Positions 47,860 through 60,859 of a stretch of 64,000 bases of DNA are shown here, piece after piece. A model generated the notes under the pieces. The model was not told the origin of the DNA. It searched no databases and saw only the letters and a list, made by a program, of their open reading frames with translations. This stretch comes from Nissolia schottii. Its lineage: Eukaryota > Streptophyta > Magnoliopsida > Fabales > Fabaceae. Location: contig QANU01031716.1 of assembly GCA_003254905.1 (NCBI GenBank), forward strand, positions 62,001 through 126,000, read 5' to 3'. The translations under genes were made by a program, and so were the position numbers. Numbering within the stretch: the stretch's first letter is position 1; each line of letters begins with the position of its first letter.

Positions 47860-49460
47860 TGTAAACACAAAGCAGATCGGAGCATGTAACATGTGAAAAA
47901 TGAAACATTGTATGGAAAACATAAATTCTTTTAAAGATTAGTTTGTAAAATTCAATATATATATATATATATATATACACACACTAAATATATTGAGATT
48001 ATATAATTAGTGAAATTAAAGTAGTCTATATTGAAAGTGGTTGATTTTCCTCTTATGCCCCCGTCTTTCTTAGCTTAATTCTTTTTTTTTTTTAAATGAA
48101 ACTTTCTTAGCCTAATTATAATTCGTTTTTGTGTTATGAAGTATTGTTACTTACTCATAAGTAAATTTATCATATTTGGAATTTATTTATGCCATAATTT
48201 CATCATATAAATAAATTTAAGATTTAAGATCTACTAGATTTCTAAGAAAATTTCATTTTAAATAATATGTATTTAATATTTTGGTATAAAATTATGATAA
48301 GAAGGGTGGTAATAGTGGATAGTAGAGTCTGTTTCTTCTAGAAACTCGACCTTGAAACCGCGGAGGGTAATTTGGTACTAACAAATGCCATTATTTTGTG
48401 GTTTCGCGCGGCTCGGCGACGTTGATTTTTTCCATTTTCGAGAATTTAAAGCTGTCCTTATTATTGGATGATTTTTATGAGCGCCCAACCAATCAGCGAC
48501 CGACAAGTGTGTGACAGTGACGAAACCAACGGTGCATCACCTTTGTCACAGGTTAATTATTCAAAGCTGTAGCCTTCGTTAGTTGTTCGTTTATTGATTC
48601 TACATTGAAGTGGTGGCATGGCATGGCACGTGGCTGATTGTTGACAGGTGGAAAACCTTATCATCTTTTTTTTTTAAACTTTAGAATATGATGTATATTA
48701 TTTAAATCTCTCACCCTTAGATAAATTATAGTGGCTTGTGAAAAACATAATCATCATATTTTGAAAGGTTATTTAGTGATCATGAACTACTTAAAATGAT
48801 TAAATTATGAATTTAATTGTTATGTATAATGATAATATAAAATTATTTACATTATTATTTTATCAAATTATTTTGTACTCATGATTTCTTAAATTGTAAA
48901 TGAGAAGGTTTATTATTTTTTTAAATATAATAAAATTTAATTAAATGATAATATAAAATTTTTGTTAAAAAAATAATCACAATAGTAATTTAAACTAAAT
49001 TAATGGATTTTTCAAAGTTTGCAGTACAAAAAAAGAAAATAACAATATAAAAATGTTTTACTTCATCAGTTACTATCAAATTATGTTTAAAGATAAGTCA
49101 TATTTTAAATAAAAGTATAAATTTTATCATAAATTAAAGATAAAATATCATTTTATTATTAAAAATTTAGCTAATAAATATTTTTAAGACACTTATTAAA
49201 AAACTCATAAAATTTCATTAAAAAAATAATAAATTTTAAATGCATTAAAAGTATTGAAATCCATAAAATATTTCACTTTAACTATGTTATTCAACAGCTA
49301 CACTTAGTGTATTTATTAACAAAAACCTATTTAATAATAGTACATAATCATCAAGTACTCTCTACCTCTATTAATCTGCCATTGTCCCCTTACCTAAGTT
49401 AATCCTACAAGGCAAGCATCAATTCCTCAACCTAATTGTATCGAGGGGTTAGGTTTCAGT
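47860..49460. other. Gene-free DNA with a GC-richer island at 48400-48660
   Basis: The island has CGCGCGGCTCGGCGACG, CCAACCAATCAG (CCAAT-like), a G-box CACGTG (48628-48633) and TTGAC (48642), a promoter-like set, but no gene follows on either side. (AT)n at 47956-47976. Confidence 0.4.
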
Positions 49461-49469
49461 GCAATTTTA

Positions 49470-49830
49470 GATCATGGAGCTCCTCTGCGGGTTTGGAGGT
49501 GCCTGAGCGCGGATACCTGCAAGGACTCCGACGCTCGAATAAGTGTAGGTAGGATGCAATGGTAAAGTCAAACTGAAATGGATTCTAGGTCATACATGGT
49601 GTGCCATTTTGGCTTAAATACCTGGGTGGGAGTCGTGACTTCCGTTGACCCAGGGCTCTCTTCTTCTGATTTGTCTCTGAGGTCTGTGGAGTGATGTTCA
49701 CCGGGGAGAGAATATCACGGTCCGTGGATCTCTCTGAATGTTTATAGGGGAGAACTTGTTTGGGACGGGTTATTCTGTGGACCCTAAGTTATAGGTTCTG
49801 GGATTGGCCTTTAGAGCCCAATCCGTAACA
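49470..49830. mobile_element. Probable dispersed repeat (LTR-like), GC-rich
   Basis: An abrupt GC-rich block (GCCTGAGCGCGGATACCTGC, CAAGGACTCCGACGCTCGAA and onward) ending CCCAATCCGTAACA. No coding capacity. The style resembles legume LTR fragments; the family is not identified. Confidence 0.35.
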
Positions 49831-52515
49831 CTAATAATGGGAAGAAAGTGACAATTTGTTGTACTAAAAGCCAAGCACAATCACGCAAAATAGTTTTCCT
49901 CACAAAACTATATATATTAGTATTCAAGATTAATTTATTAAACTATGAATAAGCGAGAGTTCTACTAAGATTTAATTTAATGGTGAAGAAATTATAAGTT
50001 GATATAATATGTCATGTTAAATAATTACAAATAAATTTTTTCTAAACGTGCCTAAAAAAATAAAATATATCAAGTTTTACAACACACCAAGTGTTTGGAC
50101 AATCACACAGAGAGTACTCTTTACCCTAACATGAAGGCTAAAAAAAACTTGATACTTATTATTGATTATGAATGTTAATTAGGCCCCCATGTCTTGTAAG
50201 ATTATCCTACTTAGTCTAACCAACATGCCAAGTATATTTATACTGCTATTCTTAATCAAATAGTCCTTTGTAGATTAAACACCCAATTTTAGCCTTTATT
50301 TTGGGGCTATAATGCGGTGACGGAAAATGATTTATTTGGAAGTTAAGTACCCCCTTGCGGCCTTGTCATTATCCCTTGCCATCGCATACGTGGTAATAAT
50401 TTAAAACTCTTGGGAGCCAAGTGGAGGCATATAAATTACATTAGCGACAATTGGAAACCAATACCTCCACGCATGCGTGAAACTAACTTTAAACGCAAGG
50501 TTAAATTAGCTGACAGTCTAACACCCTTCATTTCATGATCAATTTACATTTTTTTAAAATTAAAAAAAGAATTCAATTCCTATCAAATTTTAAGATGTTC
50601 AATGTTTTATTTTTTTTAATTTTTTTATTCAAACTCTTTATGTTGTCAAGATGCTCGTCAGCAACGCTTAGAATATCAAAAAAGGTTGCATATTATCAAA
50701 TGAGTATATATATAACAAAAATTTATATTATAATGTAAAGAATTAACTCGCAAGTTGAAAAAGCAAAGACTGTGAAGGTTCGTGATTCTCTCTCCTGTGA
50801 GTACAACCACTCAATTCCATGTCAATATCAAGAAGCATACGCAACCTTAATTCTTAGCACAAAGCCACAAACAATAAGATTTTTTTTAAAGGCACTTTTG
50901 TCATTGATTCATGAAGTAACGGTAGTCCCATTTTCATGTTATTGAACATGAAACACGTTCCTTGTTCTAGGGCATTCTTAGCTTAGTTTCGTTTCTATAA
51001 CATGTTTTAAATAAAAGATTTATATTTTTATTATTAAATTATTTAAATAAATACTAGAATTTATCTTTATTTAAATGATTTAATAGTAAAAATACTAATT
51101 TTATTGTGTAAAATAAAATCTTCACTTTAGAGAATATTTTTTAAACTTGAGGTTGATACCCCGCATTTCAGTTCAGTTTAAATTCTACTTAACTGTTTTT
51201 TTTTTCCCTCTAAACTGTGTGTCCTTTATTGAGGTTAACTTCGAATTAGGAGGCTTATCTTTATTCTACCGTTTACCTCACACGACAAGTAAGCAGCAAC
51301 GTTTTTGTTTCAACATGAAATTCTATTTTTCATATAAAGGCCTCTAACAAATCCGAATTAGACTTGATGACCAGCATAATTTTATACTACTTTTTTTTCT
51401 TGTACATTACATAACTTTTTTACTTTTATGGTGCATGTGTTTTATTAGTTAGGTTTAAAAGGGGGAAAGAAAAAGTTTTAGAAACTTAGTCATAATACCT
51501 AAAAACTAAACACACAAACACACACTTACATACATGTCCCAAATTTCCGTTCCAGCATCCAATACGTTTATTGACATTACAGGTAGTAATCATCTTGCCC
51601 AATTTCTCGGCTCCCATGCACAATATCATCATACGTCTCAATTAAATCACCCTGAAAAATAAAAATAAAAACAAAAGCAAAAAAAATGGAACCTCCGCCA
51701 ATCAGTAAATCGTACACAATTTGACATTTTCCTTTCCCTTTTGGCTTAAGAAAATATAATTAGATGAACACTGCACAGAGAATTTTTCACAATCTATAGA
51801 ATTTATAAATTTACTTGAATACATTATTAATACTTTTTTATCATCACTCATTATATATATGGTGACATGTTTTTAAAAAATATATTTCTTCAAGTTATTA
51901 TCATAATATGCGAAACTTAAAGAAAAAAATTGTCGAACCCACGTGTGTACTCTCTAATTAGAGGCAATTCTATGTCATGAATCTCTCAATACTAGTAGTT
52001 AATTTCTATTAGGGACTCTAACCCGAGCTTCGAAAAGTATCTGTCCCTCCAACTAATTTTGTGAGGTTGCAAACATTTTTAACGAGGTAGCCATTTATGA
52101 TTAAATGAGTATATAATTTAAGAGTTTAATTGTTATGCACTTGATCCAAAGTGACTCATTCTCTTTTAACTAAATATCATGGTTTGATTCTTAACTTTGA
52201 GTATGAAACAACTTTAAATTCTTGGGCTGGCTGTCTCACCCATAGAGATACTTACAAGTCAACGAAGAGATTAGTCACTGAGTCTACACTAGTCGATACC
52301 TTGGTCATGTACCAAACAAAATTATTATGCACTGACAATATAAACTGTTTTTTACATTGTTATCCAATCAAATTATTTTATATGTATGACTTATTAAATA
52401 AACAATGAGGAAGTCAATTATTTTTACTATGTGACAAGATTTTATTAAAAAAAAAAAACTTTACACTTGTATATTGTTATAGTATTTATGGAAGTGGATT
52501 GCTTATGCTGCAAGC
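49831..52515. other. Gene-free AT-rich DNA
   Basis: No supported feature. Short open frames at 50535, 51147 and 52151 are AT-driven and lack domains. Confidence 0.5.
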
Positions 52516-52518
52516 CAC

Positions 52519-52890
52519 TGTAGCTAACAGATTAGTTAGAATCAGTTAGAAGTAGTTAGAGTTTGTTATCCCTAGTTAGTTGGTTAGCTTGTGCACCAAG
52601 CTACCTGTATCCTTATATATATACTCTACTAACATCAAAACACGGTATCTTTTATCACTCATTCTTCAATGATATGATATGAAGTATATTCAGCTATCTC
52701 TCAACTTTCCATCTCTCTCGAATTTTCTCTCAATTTGCTGCTGCTGCATTTTGTTGTTTACTGCACAATCCATGTAGTTTATCATATATAGCAATGAAAC
52801 TGATCATAATTACATCAAAATTCAATCCAAGTGTACGTGTGCATATATATGTATTTTCCTTACTTGGAGCAATCCATGGTATCAGAAATG
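52519..52890 (+). mobile_element. Copia-type LTR followed by a primer-binding site
   Basis: From TGTAGCTAACAG (52519) it shows GTTAGAATCAGTTAG words, a TATA box (TATATATATACT, about 52613), a CTCTCTC-rich leader and then TGGTATCAGA at 52877-52886, the core of the initiator-Met-tRNA primer-binding site of copia elements. The LTR is about 350 bases. No gag follows, so this is a truncated copy. Confidence 0.6.
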
Positions 52891-53190
52891 GGAAGACTGA
52901 GGGTGGTGTTGCACATAAGAGGAAGTGTTTGTATTCGTGAGGGGTTCAATGATGGTGTCACCCCTTTCACCATGACCGACCTGAATTCACCAACAAATGA
53001 TCCTTGGCCCTGTCCTGTGTTTGGCCAATACATATAGCTTGTCCCCGTGTTGGCAGCACCTCCTAGAGGGCCCACCATAATTTGGGGACCCCACAAGGAA
53101 CCCCAAGCAATTGGGGAAGTACTGATCAAATATACGCTCACAAGATGAAGAGAATGCAGCTGCATGCTGCACTTGTTGTGTTGCCTCAAC
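52891..53190 (-). other. Open but unidentified minus-strand segment
   Basis: Open over 109 codons (53189-52860) and balanced in base composition, unlike its AT-rich surroundings. It contains GPLGGAANTGTSYMYWPNTG. The look is that of a captured or decayed gene exon, such as a low-complexity transcription-factor segment, but I do not recognise a family. It abuts the primer-binding site, so it may be cargo or chance. Confidence 0.3.
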
Positions 53191-53439
53191 CATAGACAGA
53201 CAGTGCTAGTAAGAGGAGGAGGAGGAGTAGTAGTAGTACGATGATGCTCGCATTAATGCGAGACATAATATTAGCCATTGTGGGTGGACCAAGTTAGATA
53301 GGTATTAAATTTATAATAACCAGACGACCACATATTGAACTGCTTTACATTAATAAAACGGAAAAATTACATTGAACTGCTATACGTGATGTTTAATTGA
53401 AAAGTATTATTTGTACCTAGTGTATAGTTATATATATAG

Positions 53440-53560
53440 AACTAAGGTGAGTTGGTCGAGATGGAAAGTGCTTTGACCTGTTGATAAGAGGTCGTTCGAG
53501 CCACCCTGAGAATTAAAAAGGAAATTAGACCTCTATCTTTTGTCGAGTCGAATCAAATTA
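53440..53560 (+). mobile_element. tRNA-derived SINE-like sequence
   Basis: A box TGGTCGAGATG (53453-53463) fits TRGYNNARNNG. B box GTTCGAGCC lies about 40 bases on (53494-53502). A short tRNA-unrelated body follows. It lacks a full acceptor stem, so it is not a tRNA gene. No clear flanking duplication seen. Confidence 0.45.
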
Positions 53561-54056
53561 GACAGATTTTTAATAGTGATATAATAATATTCAGTTGTCT
53601 AAGTTGAATTTCATGTTATCAGGTTCACACTTACTTAAATTGTGTGGTTGTCTAAATTTTTATTACGCGGGTATTTTTGAAACCTAAAATTAATCGTAGT
53701 TTAAGGAATCACTTTACTAAATTACCTTTATTTAATTTTATAAAAATGTTTTGTGCACATTCAAATTGCATACACTTGTAAATACAACCTCCAATTATAC
53801 ACGATCATTATTCGTATAGCGTATAATTTCTAAAATTATAAACAACGCGCTCCCAATCCCGAATTCATTTCCGTCATTGTTTTCCCTCATTGTCATCATG
53901 TCATCCTCTTATTCTCCTATCATGTGAAAGTTGATTAAAATAGAATTAAGATGATAAAAAGGTTAGTTTTATTTTAAAATGGATGAGATCTACCTTTAAC
54001 AATGGTGATTTACTTGTTATAGATGTTGGAGTGGACAATTATTGTGAAATGTCATA

Positions 54057-54506
54057 TTTGTGAACATAAGCGTGTAATGTTTGTGTATTATACCACATAA
54101 AGTTTGTACAAAAATGCTTATAAAGTTTGTGCATCAAAGAGTCTAATAAATTATGAAATGTATGATCCATGTAAACGTTTGTGGACATAAGCGAGCAATG
54201 TTTGTGCATTCTACTACATAAAGTTTATGCACAGATGCTTATAAAGTTTGTGCATCAAAGAGTCTAATGAATTCTAAAATATATGATTCATGTAAAAATT
54301 TGTGAACATAAGCGAGTAATGTTTGTGCATTCTACTACATACAGTTTGTGCACAATGCTTATAAAGTTTGTGCATCCAAGAGTCTAATGAATTATGAAAT
54401 ATATGATCCACGTAAAAGTTTGTGCACATATAAACGAATAATGATTGGGCATTATACTATATAATTTTTGTGCACCAATGCTTATAAAGTTTGTGCACGC
54501 AAAGAA
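54057..54506 (+). repeat. Tandem repeat, 121-bp unit, about 3.7 copies
   Basis: Units start at 54057, 54178, 54299 and 54419 with TTTGTGAACATAAGCG or close variants. Each carries AATGCTTATAAAGTTTGTGC and AAGAGTCTAAT. The last unit is partial and more diverged. Confidence 0.9.
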
Positions 54507-55550
54507 AAATTGAGAAACACAAATGGTGTGTGCACGCGGGTTTAAATGCGAAGTGGGGATCTGTGCATGAGTGAATATTCGTAGTAGGTCTAAGCATATT
54601 TAATACGAAGATAGGTGGATGCAAATTGGGTGTACATATAGCACAACTATTAATTTTAATACAACACTAGTTAACATTCTCTAAAAAAAAAAATTAATGA
54701 CATAATTAAAAACTTAACAATAAATGTTACCTAAAAAAAGTAAAAGTGACAAATATTTTTTTTTAAATTGCTAAAATGGCAAAATTTGGGATGGATGGAG
54801 TATTAATAATATACATGCCACATTTATGTTCCATAATTGCAGCAAAACCGTTGAATTAAAACACTTGCCCTCAACGAAAGCAAAACAAAGTATGTATCTG
54901 TACTATAATCCAAAAATGAAAATTGCTTTCACATCACATGCTTGCTTTGCAGAATTGCAGATCCAGCTGCTAGCTACAAAGCTTTCCCTAATTTCCTGAA
55001 CTGGGTGGGAATAAGGAAGGGGACCATGTATGAAATTATGAACTTGTATCACACGGCAGGGATATTATGGAAAACATGGAGTAATCTATATATATCTTCG
55101 CACAACATCCTAGGTTTATATTATTTTATTTTATTTTTAACCTTTTTTTTTATTTCAATATTGTAACATTCAGATGCCCAATTACTAATAATTAAACGTG
55201 TGTAGTGGATGAATGATTGGTTGCAGGGAAAGGTTCAATAAAAAAATTCAAATCAAATTATTTTAAGACTGTATTTTGACCTTCACGTGGGGAATATTAT
55301 TTAATATTTATTCTTTTTTCTTGCCATTTACTATCACTGGTTGATTAGTGGTTATCTTGCGCAGAAGAATGTGACAATAACCCCTTAACAACTGCTGAAC
55401 TGCATTATGAGAGCCCACCCCTATGATGTCTCGGTGATAGTTGGTGTACGGTTTATTATATATGAGTTATATAGTTAAAGACATCCTACGTAAATGCAAT
55501 AATTTGGGTTTTTATCAGTACAAAATTAATATAGTAGTATTTAGGTTTAC
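54507..55550. other. Gene-free DNA
   Basis: A frame at 54942-55166 has no recognisable domain. Nothing else supported. Confidence 0.5.
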
Positions 55551-55554
55551 ATTT

Positions 55555-55803
55555 TAGGCTATGTTTATGAGTTTTATTAATTAGAGAAGAGAGTGGCTAA
55601 TAATAGATAAGGAGAAAAAGGTAAGGAGTGGAAAGGATTAACACATGTTACCCTCTTATTTAAAAGTTTTATTTGTTTAATGAGGAAAGGAATGAAAGAT
55701 GTCTTTTATTCTCTCTTTGACCCCAATTTAAAGGGATAAACAATAAAGGCTTGGGATGACAATGGAGGGACAAGGTGGGAATTCAGAGTCTAACCATAGC
55801 CTA
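55555..55803. mobile_element. MITE-like element, about 249 bp
   Basis: Inverted termini: TAGGCTATGTTTATGAG at the left and, inversely at the right, TAGGCTATGGTTAGACT. The match extends a few bases further outward (ACATTT), so exact ends and target duplication are uncertain. No coding capacity. Confidence 0.5.
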
Positions 55804-56431
55804 AATGTATCTCATAAAGTAGGGAGTTTAAGGTTATGAGTTGAGTGTTACGTTTTAAGCTAATGAGATAGTATATAAGTAGAAGGATTAGGATACATAG
55901 ATTTATTGTCTTAAGATTTTAAATTAGTTAATATGTAGCATCTAATCTATTTGTGTGGTTTTTCATGTAGTCCATTAGTGTAAATCTACATTTACATTGT
56001 CAGAAAAACTTTTAACATAGAGGACCTACAACCTGAATTCATTGATGCCACTCATATTTTTGCTTACCTTGACCAATTTTTCTAAGAAGTATTGATAAGT
56101 CCGCAATAATTTATATGACAATTAACTAAATACAATCTCAATTCTAATAATTAATAATTTTTTTATTTTTATCCGATCAATCGCTTTCATATTTTTCCTC
56201 TGATGTTAATTAAATATTTTGACAATAGTTACAATTAAAATGAGAGACCTTGTAATGCTGGTTAAAGCTTTAGACAAAATGAGGTACAAGAAGAAAAAAA
56301 ATCATAAGTTCATAACCATTTAATTCTTGAAGGTAATTTTATGCGGGAACTGAATTCCTCTAATTATTATGGTTTACAATAGCTAAATCACATTTTTACT
56401 CGTACAAAAAATTCACTTCTNAGATTCAAAA

Positions 56432-58725
56432 ATGAACGAAACACCATCTTGGGACTACTTCCTACTCATGCCACACTCAAATGTAAGTATGCTGAAAATG
56501 CTTCTCTTCGGTATTGGAGAAAGTGAATGGCATTAGACTTATTCTTTTGCACTTATTCATTATTTCATACAGGAGTTAGTACTTGATGGACAATCAATGA
56601 GTGAACCATCTTTGATGAACCTACAAGAGCCACTAGGAGAAATCAAAAGCACCATAAAAAACATTGCTCAGGTAAATAATATAATACGACCTGAAATGAA
56701 TAGTTGATGTAGAAAGAGAAACATTGAAGATATAATTTTATTGACAGTCGCAGAAATAGGATGCCAACCAAAAACATTCGAAGGACTACTTTCAACTCTC
56801 CAATTTTCATACAGTCAAATGAATTTAAATGGATTCATGATGTAACACAACAGGAGCATTTGGTTCAATATAGCTGACTCTACATGATTGGGGCAAGTTT
56901 TAGTTGTAATATGCTACACTGTGTTTAGAAAATAAACCAAATCAAAGTATTAAAAAGGGTTCTAAATTGGTGAAAACTGTAAGAGCAGCCGTGTCCTATA
57001 ATTCAGAAATAAGGAGCACGTCACCAACATTATTAATTACTTGTTCCTTTTTAAATGGCATGCCTACGATTTGCTTATTGTCATTTTCACAATAGGGATG
57101 GTACAAAATTACATTTCTTTTGGTTTTGTATAGAGTACTAAGAGAGGCATTGAAGAAGAAGGTCCTTCACAGAATGTCAAGCTAGTAACTTTGTCAACTC
57201 TTTCAAAATTTGCTAGCCCACAACCAGGCCCATTAATTACTTCTCAGCATAAATCATATCCACAGGTAAATCATTGTTAATCAATATATTTCAATTACAA
57301 GTTTCTGGATCAGGAATCAATCATTGAACCAAGTTGTATGGACCAAAGACATGAGCTTGGAGAAACAATAGTAATATCTAGTTATGAAAGAACGGTCATT
57401 TCATTTCAAAGGCATGACAATGTCAGTTTGTGATGCACAGAGTATTGAGGAAAGCGTTCAAGATGTTTTTATATCAAAGGACACTGCTAAAGTTTCTATG
57501 TCAGCTGGCACAGAAGGTAATGGCTTAGCTGTTCCAGCTGGGACTCACACCGAGACAGGAACTTTGCAGACCCAGGGGGAGATGCAGAATAATGATGATA
57601 GTATCCGGGCAAGGTCTAACTTGATAGAATCTAGAGTTGAAAATCCTGACGGGTCTGTAATTCAGAAGGCACTTGGAGAAACCGAAAGCAACATTGAGAT
57701 TCCACAGGTAAATAATGTAACACAAACCTAAACATAGTCAAAGATGAAATAAATATTTGATGTAGAAACATTGAAAATTAGATGCCAGGAAAATACACTC
57801 TATTTTTAATCTCTTGGTAGGCATATATAGTCTAATCCTAACTTCCAAATCAACTACTAGAACAAGAATAACTATTCTTGAGGTAAAGTAAAATCCTTAA
57901 TTATTAGGAATACATATCTAAACTATCAAAATTGGGCTGTTTATCCATTCTGCAACTAGTGCATCTTATAAATAGACTAGAAGAAAAGATTTTCACCTAG
58001 AGAAATGAGGTTAATGCCAATGATGTTTATGTCTTTCCTTATTCTTCCAGACTGAAATCAGGCTCAACCACATTGAGGAATACACTGATAAAGAAATTGA
58101 AGGTCATCCTATAAATATTAAATACTTTGAGGATCCTATCAATTTATTTCAACTTGAGGAAAAGGAAGACGACAATTGCCAAATAGCCACACATTATGTC
58201 TCTATTGTCCCTGAGGACCATTCTGCCACCAAAGAGAACTTGGTGGCAAAGGTTGTGGCCGACCTGGAGAAGTCTCTAAAGATGCCTCTGATGGACATAG
58301 CTAGCTCTGAGGCTAACAGCCTTTGCCTCTTGACATCTTTGAAATTCTTGTCCCACCTTCGTTTAAAAGATGGAGTTAAAGCTATAATAGATTCTTTACA
58401 CCAAGAATTTCCAAGCATTATACGTTCCTTCAAGCAAGCCTTTGTTGTCATCCGCAAATTTGCAGTACTTGAAGAAAATGAGAGATATGTGAAGGAACAG
58501 ATCATTAGGTTGGAGAAAGAAATAAAGGACGACGAGGCTGACATGTCATCTTTTCAAGAGGAAAAGAAGAAATGTATTGTTGAGACTATAGAACTCAAAA
58601 AGGAGCTTGAGAATGTGAGGAGAGACAAATCTCAAATGATGGAAGATCAAAGAAAAGCTCAGCAACAAGTATTTGAGGTCAATTATAAATGGTTGGCTCT
58701 ATGCAGCCGGTATGAGCTAATTTGA
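56432..58725 (+). CDS. Five-exon gene for an unrecognised coiled-coil protein (407 residues)
   Basis: Exons are 56432-56482, 56573-56671, 57134-57265, 57441-57707 and 58051-58725. Every intron is GT-AG and phase 0, and the frame stays open for 1,224 bases. The start ATG at 56432 gives MNETPSWDYFLLMPHSN. The middle exons are Ser/Thr/Glu-rich and look disordered. The last exon has a helical segment (LKFLSHLRLKDGVKAIIDSL, then FKQAFVVIRKFAVLEENERY) and a long heptad-type coiled coil rich in Glu and Lys (about residues 325-395). I do not recognise the family; PEARLI4-like or another coiled-coil group is possible. Introns 2 and 4 resemble each other, suggesting internal duplication. It lies 2.1 kb upstream of, and parallel to, the CC-NBS-LRR gene. 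Confidence 0.75.
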
Positions 58726-59990
58726 GCTCAACCGCATTGCTGCTAGAGGTTTAATTGCTTTGAAAAAGCAAGGTCCTCTTTATTAAGTTTCTGATGCTAC
58801 TATATTATTTACTTCTCATTTTTTTGTTTGGATTAATGCTTGTTGCTTAAGACAACTCATGGAAGATGTGTAATTTCTATATTGTGTAGTCCTTTATTTC
58901 AGGTTGTGTAATCCTTCCAAATGGTTTCAATAATGGACAAATCCCGTTTATCTGATTAATTGGAATTAAGTTTGAAACATAAGGAGATGATGAGCAGGTG
59001 TCTTCTTTCCCCCTTTTTAAGACACTAGTTCTTTTGCCCCTTAGATTTCAATAATACCACAATATTTGTTAACTAATACTACTTTTCCATTCCCCCAATG
59101 GCCCTACAAAATGTAACGATTGCCATATATATAGGTCAAGAACAAGAAGCATGACTCACTCATGTCTTCTGCAAAAGTCCAAGGATTGTGGACCACCTCA
59201 GCCAATGATTTGTGCCAGTTGGGCTTATATAGGCTACCCAATAAGAACCATTTACATTGGGCATGAGTCCAGTGAAGACATCCACCACGGGTCCCTATTA
59301 CCCAAATAAAAGGCTAAAGAATAAATAAATAATAAAAATCAGAGGGTGCCAATTATTGGCATTGACCAAGACTTGCTCTTTTCTTTATTTATCGCTTCTT
59401 TTTTCTTTTCTTTATTTTCTAGATCTAGAAATGAGGTGAATGATCATCGCCACTAAGACATTGAAGTCAAAAAAAAAAATGATATGTGTATTTATTTTGG
59501 TATAAGATATATGTCTACACATACTTATTTATCATGAAATAAATTTTTAATAGGATTCACATCTCATATAATTTCATCTTATTTAAAGATGTTTATATAC
59601 ACTCATGTATTTATTGTTAGATAAACTTTTAATAGCTCACGTCTCAAGGCAATCTCATCAAATGTACCACCGATAACCATGTGCAATTTAAAGACAAAAA
59701 ATGTTTAGTAGGTTTCATAATGTGGGGTGAAAAAATGTGACAAAGGGTACACATTTTTGTGTGCAGAACATTTTGCATTTCTTTGTTTGGTTTTTCTTTG
59801 TTTGGTTTTCAGAAATTAAAGTAAATCATTACATGACTAACTACTAACCAGGCACTAATTAAAGCTATATAGTTGTCGATATACTTTTGTTGAAGTTAAT
59901 TATAAACTAATATACTTGTTTCTTTGTTGTCCCTGAGCTTGAAAGTTCAGAAAGAATATTACTACTGATTGCAAGCTGGAAACATGATGA
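58726..59990. other. Intergenic DNA between the coiled-coil gene and the resistance gene
   Basis: Contains the 3' flank of the former and the promoter region of the latter. CTATATAG near 59865 is a weak TATA candidate for the resistance gene. Nothing else recognised. Confidence 0.5.
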
Positions 59991-60859
59991 ACTTGAGTGA
60001 GGATTGATTGATTACTTTGCTCTCTCTCTCTCTCTCTGATTGCTGCTGGAACTTGGAGCAAAAGTTGGAGTGTGTCAAAGCTTGTGCAGGAATCAAGAAA
60101 ACAAGGTAAATTTCAGCAAAAAACTTACATAGCTTTATGCTCTTCTTTCAGCAACCATGCATATTACTGATGGCCAGATCTGGATCTTATCCATATGTAT
60201 TGATGCCTGAAAAGGCTAATTTCATTAAATGGACAAAGTTTTCCTGTCAATTTCATTAAAGTAATTAATATTCTACTCTCCTTTGTTCGTGTATTTATTA
60301 ATAAGCACAATTAATTAAGGGTATCATTAGAAAATATAATTACAACTATCATGATATTTGAAGTTGAGAGATATTTTAAAATACTTAAAACTTCCCTGTT
60401 AATATAAAACGAAGAGTATGTAGCATAGATGTACAAATAAAAATTTTCCTCAAGAATTCGACGGTTTACCATGAATCGAATGTACAATTATTATGTGTAG
60501 GAATAAAAAAATGGAATGGGGTTAATTTTAAAGATTTTCAACCTGCTGTTACTCACCTTTCACCAACACATTTGGATTCAATCCAACACTTAGCCATATA
60601 GTCAATCCCAACATGTACATAAGGGGGAATGCAGTTTTAACCATTATCTATAAACATCGTATATTAATGAGTATTATGTGTTGAAAAAGTGTCAGGCATT
60701 GATTTATAGAAGGGTTTATACTTTATGTTAAATTTTGATATAGATGGTATCACTGGAAGATCAAAATAAAGTTGTCTTTCTGGAATAATTGTTAACTAAT
60801 TACTGCATGTTCCTCTATCTTCTATTCAGGGGAATTAAGCTGCATTTGGTGGAGGAAAT
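59990..60859 (+). other. 5' UTR exon and leader intron of the CC-NBS-LRR gene
   Basis: A CT-repeat stretch (60022-60038) lies in a non-coding leader that ends AACAAG then GTAAATTT (GT at 60106-60107). An acceptor TCTATTCAG (to about 60829) is followed by 30 bases to the ATG at 60860. An intron in the leader would separate promoter from coding exon by about 720 bases. Confidence 0.5.

Noticed and set aside
53440-53510. A tRNA gene on the plus strand
   Set aside because: A and B boxes are present but the arms do not pair as a cloverleaf; a SINE head is more likely.
54057-54506. CRISPR-like spaced repeats
   Set aside because: The whole 121-base unit is repeated without unique spacers, and the DNA is plant nuclear.
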